Below are positions 17,440-26,877 of a stretch of 47,046 bases of DNA, piece after piece. A program made the position numbers and the translations under genes. The notes beneath the pieces are model-generated. The model was not told the DNA's origin and did not search any database. It worked only from the letters and a program-made list of their open reading frames with translations. The stretch's first letter is position 1. Each line of letters begins with the position of its first letter. The stretch is from a bacterium (GTDB lineage Bacteria; Bacillota; Clostridia; Oscillospirales; Oscillospiraceae). Location of the stretch: NCBI GenBank assembly GCA_029009095.1, contig JAQXJT010000030.1:1-47046 (forward strand). Reading direction: 5' to 3'.

Positions 17440-17470
17440 AAAGCCCCCGGCCTGCCGGGCCGGGGGCTTT
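17440..17470 (-). terminator. Terminator of the pgk-tpiA-gpmI-eno operon
   Basis: Perfect 13-bp GC-rich stem (17440-17452 and 17458-17470) ending in a T tract on the minus strand, 7 bp after the eno stop. Confidence 0.93.
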
Positions 17471-17476
17471 GGCTGC

Positions 17477-20316
<2,840 letters not shown>

Positions 20317-20322
20317 TTCTTC

Positions 20323-21096
20323 TCACTCCGCGCAGCCGGCGGCCACGATCTTCGCAAATTCCCCGCTCCGCAGGGACGCACCGCCGATCAACCCCCCGTC
20401 GATGTCCGGCTGGGCCAGCAGCTCGGCGCAGTTGTCCCCGTTCATGGACCCGCCGTAGAGGATGCTGACCTTGCGGGAGATCAGAGCGCCGTAGCGGGTG
20501 CGGAGCATCTCCCGGATGGCGTAGCAGACCTCCTCGGCCTGCCCCGCCGTGGCGGTGCGCCCGGTGCCGATGGCCCAGACGGGCTCATAGGCGATGACGC
20601 AGCGGCGCACCTGCTCGGCGTTGAGTCCGCTGAGAGCGGCCTTCACCTGATAGGCGATGTGCTCGAGAGTCAGCTCCCGTTCCCGCTGCTCCAGCGTCTC
20701 TCCCACGCAGATGATGGGGGTGATGCCCTTGTCCAGCAGGGCGCAGACCTTGGCGCTGACCATCTTGTCGGTCTCGTGGTTGTCCTGGCGCCGCTCGCTG
20801 TGGCCCACGATGCAGTAGCGCACATCCAGATCCCGGAGCATCTCCGCGGAGATCTCTCCGGTGTGGGCCCCGCTCTCAAACTCGCTCACATTCTGCGCGC
20901 CCACGGCGATGCGCCGGGAGCGCAGGGAGGAGAGGGCGTGGAGGTGGGTGGCGGGCACACAGAGCACCACGCTGCACCCCCGGAGGGAGGCGGGCATGGC
21001 CCCGCGCAGCTCCTCCACAAATCCCCGCACCTGGGAGGGGGTGCGGTTCATTTTCCAGTTGCCGGCTATGATACACCGGCGGTATTTCTTATTCAT
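20323..21096 (-). CDS. tpiA: Triosephosphate isomerase
   Basis: 257 aa from ATG 21096. Catalytic residues are all visible: Asn/Lys in AGNWKMN, His in CIVGHSERR, Glu in AYEPVWAIGTGRTATAGQAEE; the phosphate loop is LYGGSMNGDN and the C-terminal end GLIGGASLRSGEF. Interconverts DHAP and glyceraldehyde-3-phosphate in the cytosol. It lies 9 bp after pgk, in the common pgk-tpiA-gpmI-eno order. Slightly long C-terminus (VAAGCAE), within the family range. Confidence 0.97.
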   Translation of the reverse strand: MNKKYRRCIIAGNWKMNRTPSQVRGFVEELRGAMPASLRGCSVVLCVPATHLHALSSLRSRRIAVGAQNVSEFESGAHTGEISAEMLRDLDVRYCIVGHSERRQDNHETDKMVSAKVCALLDKGITPIICVGETLEQRERELTLEHIAYQVKAALSGLNAEQVRRCVIAYEPVWAIGTGRTATAGQAEEVCYAIREMLRTRYGALISRKVSILYGGSMNGDNCAELLAQPDIDGGLIGGASLRSGEFAKIVAAGCAE

Positions 21097-21105
21097 GCCG
21101 CGACC

Positions 21106-22296
21106 TTACTTATCCAGCAGGCAGGCCACGCCGGGCAGCACCTTGCCCTCCATGAACTCCAGGGAGGCGCCGCCGCCGGTGGAGACATGGGTGACCTTGT
21201 CCTCCAGGCCCATCTTCTCGATGGCGGAGGCGGAGTCGCCGCCGCCGATGACCGTCACGCCGGGGCAGGCCGCCATGGCCTCGGCCACCGCGCGGGTGCC
21301 GCCGGCAAAGGCGTCGATCTCGAAAACGCCCATGGGGCCGTTCCAGACCACGGTGCCGGCGCTCCTGACGATCTCGCCGAAGATCCGGGCGGTCTCGGGG
21401 CCGATGTCCAGACCCATCATCCCCGCGGGGATGGCCTCGCAGGACACGACCTCATGCTCCGCGCCCTCCTCGCAGCGGGGCGCCACCACCGCGTCCACGG
21501 GCAGCACCAGCCTGTCCCCGGCTTTTTCCATCATCTCCCGGCAATAGCCGATCTTTTCCTCGTCCAGCAGGGAGCTGCCGATCTCAAGGCCCCGGGCTTT
21601 CAGGAATGTGAAGGCCATGCCGCCTCCGATGAGGAGCTTGTCCGCCTTCCCCAGCAGGTTTTCGATGACCGCCAGCTTGTCGCTGATCTTGGCCCCGCCC
21701 AGTACGGCCACCAGCGGCCGCTGGGGATCCTCCATGGCGCCGCCCAGGGCGCTCAGTTCCTTTTCCACCAGGAAGCCGCAGTAGGCGGGCAGGTAGTCCG
21801 CCACGCCGGCGGTGGAGGCGTGGGCCCGGTGCACCGCGCCAAAGGCGTCGGACACATAGACCTCCGCCAAAGAGGCCAGCTCCCGGGTGAACTCGGGGTC
21901 GTTCTTCTCCTCCCGGGGGTCGAAGCGGGTGTTCTCCAGCAGCAGCACTTCGCCGCCCTTCAGCGCGGCGGCCTTGGCCCTGGCGTCCGGGCCGATGGTG
22001 TCCGCGGCAAAGATCACCTTCTGCCCCAGCAGCTCCTCGAAGCGCTCCGCCACGGGGGCGAGGGTCAGGTTGGTGCGGAAGTCGGGATCCTTCCCGGGCT
22101 TGCCCAGATGGGAGCAGACGATGAGCGCGGCCCCCTGATCCAGCAGGTAGCGGATGGTGGGCAGCGCGGCGCGGATGCGCTTGTCGTTGGTGACGGCGTG
22201 GGTCTTCTTGTCCTGGGGCACATTGAAGTCCACCCGGAGGAGGACCTTCCTGCCGGCGAAATTGGCGTCGCGGATGCTTTTCTTCTTGTAGTTCAT
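21106..22296 (-). CDS. pgk: Phosphoglycerate kinase
   Basis: 396 aa from ATG 22296 (AAAGGAGA 8 nt upstream); an upstream in-frame ATG at 22320 overlaps that ribosome site and is rejected. Motifs: VLLRVDFNVPQD, ICSHLGKPGKDPD, LLENTRFDPREEKNDPEF, VSDAFGAVHRAHAST, VAVLGGAKISDKLAVIENLL, and the C-terminal nucleotide-binding GGGDSASAIEKMG ... VSTGGGASLEFMEGK. Forms ATP from 1,3-bisphosphoglycerate. First gene of the operon; the usual gapA neighbour is not present upstream. Confidence 0.97.
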   Translation of the reverse strand: MNYKKKSIRDANFAGRKVLLRVDFNVPQDKKTHAVTNDKRIRAALPTIRYLLDQGAALIVCSHLGKPGKDPDFRTNLTLAPVAERFEELLGQKVIFAADTIGPDARAKAAALKGGEVLLLENTRFDPREEKNDPEFTRELASLAEVYVSDAFGAVHRAHASTAGVADYLPAYCGFLVEKELSALGGAMEDPQRPLVAVLGGAKISDKLAVIENLLGKADKLLIGGGMAFTFLKARGLEIGSSLLDEEKIGYCREMMEKAGDRLVLPVDAVVAPRCEEGAEHEVVSCEAIPAGMMGLDIGPETARIFGEIVRSAGTVVWNGPMGVFEIDAFAGGTRAVAEAMAACPGVTVIGGGDSASAIEKMGLEDKVTHVSTGGGASLEFMEGKVLPGVACLLDK

Positions 22297-22335
22297 GAAA
22301 AAAATCTCCTTTGCTTCCATTTCTGTCCTTGGCTT

Positions 22336-22364
22336 ATTCTATCTCTGTCCCCGCGCAAATGCAA
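22336..22364 (-). promoter_or_regulatory. Promoter of the pgk operon
   Basis: Minus strand TTGCAT (complement of 22359-22364), 17 bp, TAGAAT (complement of 22336-22341), about 40 bp before the pgk start. Confidence 0.72.
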
Positions 22365-22432
22365 GGATTGTTTCTTCAATTTTTCCCGGCTTTGTGCCGA
22401 TTATTTGCACTTTTTCCCGACAAAAAGTCCTG

Positions 22433-22461
22433 TTGCTTTTCCCGCGCCGGGAGGTTACAAT
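22433..22461 (+). promoter_or_regulatory. Promoter of the glycosyltransferase gene
   Basis: TTGCTT 22433-22438, 17 bp, TACAAT 22456-22461; the start point would be near 22468, leaving a leader of about 34 nt with AAGGAGG before the ATG. It is divergent from the pgk promoter. Confidence 0.7.
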
Positions 22462-22501
22462 ATAAGGGTGCACAGCAAAGCTGCGCCCGAAGGAGGCTTC
22501 T

Positions 22502-23254
22502 ATGACTTCAAAAATTCTCTATATCGTCGTGCCCTGCTACAACGAGCGGGAGGCGCTGCCCCTCTCCGCCCCCGTCTTTCTCCAAAAGCTCCTCGCCCTC
22601 TGCCCGGAGGGCCGGGTGGTACTGGTGGACGACGGCTCCACGGACGGCACCTGGGAGCTGATGCGCTCCCTCCACAAACAGGACGCCCACTTCTCCGCGC
22701 TGCGCCTCCGGCAGAACAGGGGGCACCAGAACGCGCTGATGGCGGGGCTTATGTGGGCGCGGGAGCGCTGCGACGCCGCCGTGAGCATCGACGCGGACCT
22801 GCAGGACGACATCGACGCCATGGACGGGATGTGGCAGAAATATCTGGCCGGGGCGGACATCGTCTGCGGGGTACGCTCCGACCGCTCCTCGGACACCTTT
22901 CTCAAGCGCACCACCGCCCAGGGCTACTACCGCCTTATGGCCGCGCTGGGCAGCGACCTTATCTATAACCACGCGGACTACCGCCTCATGAGCCGCGCCG
23001 CCCTCCGGGAGCTGGGGCGCTACCGGGAGGACGACCTCTTCCTGCGGGGTCTGGTGAAGCGGCTGGGCGGCCGGGTGGAGACGGTGAGCTACGCCCGCCG
23101 CGCCCGGGAGGCCGGGGAGAGCAAGTACACTCTGAAAAAGATGATCGACCTGGCCTGCCGGGGCTTCGCCTGCGGGCGGCTGCGCCCGGCAGAAGAGCCC
23201 CGGGGGGAGATGGACCCCTATGTGGCAGAGGTGCTCCATGCAGACAAGCTGTGA
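22502..23254 (+). CDS. Family 2 glycosyltransferase (DPM1/GtrB-like) lacking the membrane anchor
   Basis: 250 aa from ATG 22502 (AAGGAGG). GT-A fold motifs: IVVPCYNERE, VLVDDGSTDGT (43-50), NRGHQNALMAGL, SIDADLQDD (DxD 97-99), RSDRSSDTFLKR and the C-terminal SKYTLKKM. This matches bactoprenol glucosyltransferases (GtrB, about 310-320 aa), which attach a sugar to undecaprenyl phosphate. In those, two transmembrane helices follow SKY-LKKM; here the remaining ~35 residues (DLACRGFACGRLRPAEEPRG ...) are polar. The product is thus likely soluble or peripheral. Its stop overlaps the next gene by 17 bp, so the two are translationally coupled. Confidence 0.85.
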   Translation: MTSKILYIVVPCYNEREALPLSAPVFLQKLLALCPEGRVVLVDDGSTDGTWELMRSLHKQDAHFSALRLRQNRGHQNALMAGLMWARERCDAAVSIDADLQDDIDAMDGMWQKYLAGADIVCGVRSDRSSDTFLKRTTAQGYYRLMAALGSDLIYNHADYRLMSRAALRELGRYREDDLFLRGLVKRLGGRVETVSYARRAREAGESKYTLKKMIDLACRGFACGRLRPAEEPRGEMDPYVAEVLHADKL

Positions 23255-24140
23255 GCTCTGCCCCCGCCGCTGCGGGGCCGACCGCCGGGAGCGGGCGGGG
23301 CTTTGCCGGGTGGACGGACGCGTCCGGGTGGCCCGGGCGGCCCCCCACTACGGGGAGGAACCCTGTATCAGCGGGGAGCGGGGCAGCGGGGCGGTGTTCT
23401 TCTCCGGCTGCTCTCTCGGCTGCGTCTACTGCCAGAACTACCGCCTCTCCCGGGGGGAGGAGGGCGAGTGCGTCAGCGTGGAGAGACTGGCGGAGATCTT
23501 TGCGGAGCTGGAGGGGCAGGGGGTGCACAACCTCAATTTGGTCACCGGCTCCCAGTTCGCCCCGGACATCCTGGCCGCGCTCCGTCTGGCCCGGCCGAAG
23601 ATCCCCGTGGTTTGGAATTCCTCGGGCTACGAGACCCCGGAGACCGTGGCGCTGCTTGCGGAGAGCGTGGATGTGTGGATGCCGGATATGAAATACGCTC
23701 TGACCCTCCCTGCCCGGCGCTACTCCCGCGCCCCCGACTATCCCGCCGTGGCCAAAGCCGCCATCGCCGCCATGTTCCGCGCCGCGGGGCCCTGCCGCTT
23801 CGATGAGGACGGGATGCTCCGCTCCGGGGTGCTCATCCGCCATCTGGCGCTGCCCGGCCAGACGGCCAACACCCGGAAAGTCATCGACTGGGTCAGCGAC
23901 AGCTTTGCGCCGGGGGACGTGCTCTTCTCCCTGATGGCCCAGTACACCCCCTGCGGGGAGGCCGGGCGCTTCCCGGAGCTGGGGCGGCGGCTCACGGAGG
24001 AGGAGTGGGCGGCGTGTCTTGCGCATCTGGAAGGCTCCTCCATCGAAAACGGCTTCGTGCAGGAGCTGTCCGCCGCCGGGGAGGAGCAGATCCCCGCCTT
24101 CGACGGCACCGGCGTGAGGAGGGAACGGGCGGAACCGTAA
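23238..24140 (+). CDS. Radical SAM protein, PflX family (COG1313)
   Basis: 300 aa from ATG 23238 inside the end of the glycosyltransferase gene; an in-frame ATG at 23220 is a possible alternative. An N-terminal Cys set (C5, C8, C12, C23; CELCPRRCG ... GLCRVDG) suggests a zinc or Fe-S site. The radical-SAM cluster motif is GCSLGCVYCQNY (C58, C62, C65). Later blocks LNLVTGSQFAPDILAAL, PVVWNSSGYE and VWMPDMKYA are typical of PflX, a homologue of pyruvate formate-lyase activating enzyme with no proven substrate. No glycyl-radical enzyme is nearby. A link to the coupled glycosyltransferase is only suggested by overlap. Confidence 0.88.
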   Translation: MQTSCELCPRRCGADRRERAGLCRVDGRVRVARAAPHYGEEPCISGERGSGAVFFSGCSLGCVYCQNYRLSRGEEGECVSVERLAEIFAELEGQGVHNLNLVTGSQFAPDILAALRLARPKIPVVWNSSGYETPETVALLAESVDVWMPDMKYALTLPARRYSRAPDYPAVAKAAIAAMFRAAGPCRFDEDGMLRSGVLIRHLALPGQTANTRKVIDWVSDSFAPGDVLFSLMAQYTPCGEAGRFPELGRRLTEEEWAACLAHLEGSSIENGFVQELSAAGEEQIPAFDGTGVRRERAEP

Positions 24141-24175
24141 ACAAAAGCCCCCCGTCCCTTTCGGACGAGGGGGGC
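24139..24175 (-). terminator. Distal terminator for the mrp transcript
   Basis: Stem 24147-24157/24163-24175 with a 2-nt bulge and CTTTC loop; the T tract (TTTTGTTT) is on the minus strand, so it ends leftward transcripts coming from mrp. It also lies just after the radical-SAM stop codon. Confidence 0.7.
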
Positions 24176-24247
24176 GCAAACGCACCGCGGCGGCGCGCCG
24201 GAGCCTCCCCCGGCGGGAAGGAAGTCTCCGCCACTGCCGCGCAACGC

Positions 24248-24287
24248 AAAGATCCTCCGTATGGCCGCGGCCATACGGAGGATCTTT
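24248..24287. terminator. Perfect 40-bp palindrome after mrp
   Basis: Two exact 20-bp arms meeting at CCGCGG, 12 bp beyond the mrp stop. On RNA it forms a long hairpin but with almost no loop and only three T after it. Function may be termination or 3'-end protection. Bases 24176-24247 between this and the distal terminator show no gene. Confidence 0.6.
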
Positions 24288-24299
24288 GATTTTCCGGCT

Positions 24300-25136
24300 T
24301 TATTCCCGTTCGGGCAGGGCAGCGATGGCGTCGCAGAGCTCGCCGAGCCAGTCGCCCTCCGCCTCCTCGATGCGCCCTCCGTCGCAGAGGGCGGTGAGCT
24401 GCGGATCCATGGGCAGCCGGGCGGTGGCGGGGATGTGGTGCCGTCCGGCCAGCTCCTCCACGCGGCTCTCGCCGAAGATGCTGTGCTCGCTGCCGCAGTC
24501 GGGGCACTTGAAGTAGGACATATTCTCCACCAGTCCCACCACCTGCTTGTCCATCAGTCCGGCCATGTTCACGCACTTTTCCACGATCATGCCCACCAGC
24601 TCCTGGGGGGTGGAGACCACCACCACGCCGTCCACGGGCAGGGACTGGAACACGGTCAGGGGCACGTCACCGGTGCCGGGGGGCATATCCACGAACAGAT
24701 AATCCACCTCGCCCCAGTGCACGTCCGTCCAGAACTGGGTCACCGCCCCGGAGATCACGCTGCCGCGCCAGACCACCGGGTCGGTCTCGTTCTCCAGCAG
24801 CAGATTGATGCTCATGACCTTGAGTCCCCGTTCGGACTCGGCGGGCTCGATGCCCATCTCGCTGCCCAGGCAGTTGCCGTGGATGCCGAAGGCCTGGGGG
24901 ATGGAGGGGCCGGTGATGTCCGCGTCCAGAATTCCGACCTTATGGCCCCGGCGGGCCATGTTCACCGCCAGCAGGGAGGTGACCATGGACTTGCCCACGC
25001 CGCCCTTGCCGCTGACCACGCCGATGACCTTGCCCACGCGGGAGTAAGGGTTCAGCGGCTTGAGAAAGCTGGCCGGGTCGCGCTCGGCGCAGTTCTGGCT
25101 GCAGGTTTTGCAATCATGGGTGCATTCTTCGCTCAT
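24300..25136 (-). CDS. mrp: Mrp/NBP35 family P-loop ATPase, Fe-S carrier
   Basis: 278 aa from ATG 25136 (GAGGAG upstream). N-terminal cysteine motif C5-x3-C9-x2-C12-x3-C16, P-loop SGKGGVGKS (42-50), VGILDADITGPSIPQAFG, FVDMPPGTGDVPLTVFQSLP, and the paired FKCPDCGSEHSIFG cysteines near residue 220 that hold a bridging 4Fe-4S cluster in a dimer. Mrp/ApbC proteins deliver Fe-S clusters to apoproteins. The short form without DUF59 and with an N-terminal Cys cluster is common in Clostridia and Archaea. It lies 32 bp downstream of mgtE on the same strand, so the two may be cotranscribed. Confidence 0.94.
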   Translation of the reverse strand: MSEECTHDCKTCSQNCAERDPASFLKPLNPYSRVGKVIGVVSGKGGVGKSMVTSLLAVNMARRGHKVGILDADITGPSIPQAFGIHGNCLGSEMGIEPAESERGLKVMSINLLLENETDPVVWRGSVISGAVTQFWTDVHWGEVDYLFVDMPPGTGDVPLTVFQSLPVDGVVVVSTPQELVGMIVEKCVNMAGLMDKQVVGLVENMSYFKCPDCGSEHSIFGESRVEELAGRHHIPATARLPMDPQLTALCDGGRIEEAEGDWLGELCDAIAALPERE

Positions 25137-25168
25137 TTCAGTAAACTCCTCATATTTGTACTATTCTT

Positions 25169-26545
25169 CTAACCGATGTTCAGCAGGGACACGGCGATGC
25201 GGAAATAGGCCAGCAGGCCCAGCACATCCACGATGGTGGTGATAAAGGGGCTGGCCATCACGGCAGGGTCGAAGCCCAGCTTCTGGGCCAGGATGGGCAG
25301 CGTACAGCCCACCAGCTTGGCGATGAACACCACGCACAGCAGCGTGAGACACACCGCGGCCGCGATGAGGGGCGTGGTGCCGTTATGGAGCCAGAGCATA
25401 TCCACCAGCATGAGCTTGACGAAGTTGGCCCCCGCCAGCACGCTGCCGCACAGCAGCGCCACGCGCAGTTCCTTCCAGATGACCGTGAAGATGTCCCCGA
25501 ACTCGATCTCGCCCAGGGCCAGGCCGCGGATGATGGACACGCTGGCCTGGGTGCCGCTGTTGCCGCCGGTGTCGGTGAGCATGGGGATGAAGGTGGTGAG
25601 GATCATGCAGGCGGCCAGCTGCTCTTCAAAGTGGGTGAGCACCAGCCCGGTCATGGTGGACGAGAGCATCAGCAGCAGCAGCCAGGGGATACGGGACTTC
25701 CACGTCTCGATCACCCCCGTGTGCAGATAGGGCCGCTCCGAGGGGGTCATGGCGGCCATGATCTCCATATCCTCCGTGGCCTCCTCCTCCATGACATCCA
25801 CGGCGTCGTCCACGGTGACGATGCCCACCAGACGGTTTTCCGTGTCCACCACGGGGAGGGCGTTGAAATTGTACTTGGAGAACATCTTGGCCACGTCTTC
25901 CTGGTCGTCCCCGGTGTTGACGGAGATGACATTGTCCTCCATGATGTCCTCGATGACGTCGTCGTGATCCGAGAGGAGCAGTGTGCGGATGGAGATGGCC
26001 CCGATGAGCCTGCCCTGATCGGTGACATAGCAGGTATTGATGGTGGCCTTGTCCACGCCGGTGCGCCGGATGCGCTTTTCCGCCTCCTCCACGGTCATCT
26101 TGGGCCGCAGGGACACGAACTCCGTGGTCATAATGCTGCCGGCGGACTTCTCCGGGTACTTGAGGATCTCGTTGATCATCCTCCGCATCTCCGGGTCGGC
26201 CTGGCGGAGAATGCGCTTGACCACATTGGAGGGCCTCTCCTCCACCAGATCCGCCGCATCGTCCACATACAGCTCATCCACCAGCTCTTTCAGCTCGGTG
26301 TCCGAGAAGCCCCGGATCAGCAGCTCCTGGTGGTCGGCTTCCATCTCCACGAAAGCCTCCGCCGCCAGCTCCTTGGGCAGCAGCCGGAACAGCAGCGGCA
26401 GCATCGCCTCGTTGTCCAGCTCTTCAAACACAGCCGCCACGTCCGAGGGGTTCATGGTGGTGAGCACGTCCCGCAGCGTGGCATACTTCTTTTCCGCCAT
26501 CAGCGTGGTGATGGCGCCTTCGATGGTAAAGGTTTTTTCCGCCAT
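25169..26545 (-). CDS. mgtE: Magnesium transporter MgtE
   Basis: 458 aa from ATG 26545 (AAGGAG 10 nt upstream). Order: MgtE N domain (about 10-130, LRDVLTTMNPSDVAAVFEEL), two CBS domains (about 135-255, EKSAGSIMTTEFVSL ... NFNALPVVDTENRLVGIVTVDDAVDVMEEEATEDM), a plug helix, and five transmembrane helices. Pore signatures are PMLTDTGGNSGTQASVSIIRGLALGEI and GFDPAVMASPFITTIVDVLG, including the membrane Asp that binds Mg2+. The cytosolic domains bind Mg2+ and close the channel when Mg2+ is high. Length is normal. The long leader with an upstream ORF and a hairpin over the ribosome site suggests added regulation of synthesis. Confidence 0.97.
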   Translation of the reverse strand: MAEKTFTIEGAITTLMAEKKYATLRDVLTTMNPSDVAAVFEELDNEAMLPLLFRLLPKELAAEAFVEMEADHQELLIRGFSDTELKELVDELYVDDAADLVEERPSNVVKRILRQADPEMRRMINEILKYPEKSAGSIMTTEFVSLRPKMTVEEAEKRIRRTGVDKATINTCYVTDQGRLIGAISIRTLLLSDHDDVIEDIMEDNVISVNTGDDQEDVAKMFSKYNFNALPVVDTENRLVGIVTVDDAVDVMEEEATEDMEIMAAMTPSERPYLHTGVIETWKSRIPWLLLLMLSSTMTGLVLTHFEEQLAACMILTTFIPMLTDTGGNSGTQASVSIIRGLALGEIEFGDIFTVIWKELRVALLCGSVLAGANFVKLMLVDMLWLHNGTTPLIAAAVCLTLLCVVFIAKLVGCTLPILAQKLGFDPAVMASPFITTIVDVLGLLAYFRIAVSLLNIG

Positions 26546-26555
26546 AGTGTACTAT

Positions 26556-26583
26556 CTCCTTTTCTAACGAAATTAGTAAGGAG
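26556..26583 (-). promoter_or_regulatory. Hairpin masking the mgtE ribosome binding site
   Basis: On the mgtE mRNA, CUCCUU (complement of 26578-26583) pairs exactly with AAGGAG (complement of 26556-26561), the mgtE Shine-Dalgarno, with an inner CUAA/UUAG helix and a UUUCG loop. The start codon is 10 nt further on. This is a translational off-switch architecture. Confidence 0.7.
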
Positions 26584-26608
26584 CAGGGCACCCCGGGCGC
26601 ATACCTGT

Positions 26609-26683
26609 TCAGCCGGCGACAAACTCCGCCGGCCATGATCTGGGTCGGCCCTCGGATGTGCCGTTGCTACTGCCAGCGTCCAT
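26609..26683 (-). CDS. Putative leader peptide ORF upstream of mgtE (24 aa)
   Basis: ATG at 26683 has GAGGTG 6 nt upstream; 24 codons to TGA at 26611-26609. The C-terminal half holds Pro, Trp, Glu and Arg codons (GRPRSWPAEFVAG). It lies 26 nt upstream of the hairpin that masks the mgtE ribosome site, so ribosome progress or stalling here could refold that region, as the proline-rich MgtL peptide does for Salmonella mgtA. The same RNA also forms strong helices (GCCGGCG ... CGCCGGC; CCUGU ... ACAGG), so a metal-sensing aptamer with an incidental ORF is the alternative. I could not match the classical M-box sequence here. Confidence 0.45.
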   Translation of the reverse strand: MDAGSSNGTSEGRPRSWPAEFVAG

Positions 26684-26718
26684 TTGTTTCACCTCACAGG
26701 ATTTGAATTTGGCGATTT

Positions 26719-26747
26719 ATTATATTCCGTTTTTCCGGCCCTGTCAA
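26719..26747 (-). promoter_or_regulatory. Full-consensus promoter of mgtE
   Basis: Minus strand TTGACA (complement of 26742-26747), exactly 17 bp, TATAAT (complement of 26719-26724). The start point near 26712 gives a leader of about 165 nt before mgtE. Confidence 0.9.
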
Positions 26748-26806
26748 ACATTTTAACCCATTCCCGGCGACGCCGCCCCCGAGACCCCCGGGAAGAAAAA
26801 CGGGGC

Positions 26807-26835
26807 TTGCAGGATGCGCCGTTTTTGCATATAAT
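26807..26835 (+). promoter_or_regulatory. Promoter of the MBOAT cassette
   Basis: TTGCAG 26807-26812, 17 bp, TATAAT 26830-26835, about 42 bp before the TTG start. Bases 26748-26806, between the divergent promoters, are GC-rich and show nothing else. Confidence 0.75.
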
Positions 26836-26877
26836 TATCCTGTATCTTTATCATTCCGTCCTTTGCGAGGTGCCGTT

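Noticed and set aside
26600-26712. M-box (ykoK) magnesium riboswitch in the mgtE leader
   Set aside because: The position is right, but I could not find the conserved GGUGAGGCUCC, GACGCCAAUGGGU and AGUGCUAAAGCUC-type blocks. A diverged form cannot be excluded without a covariance search.
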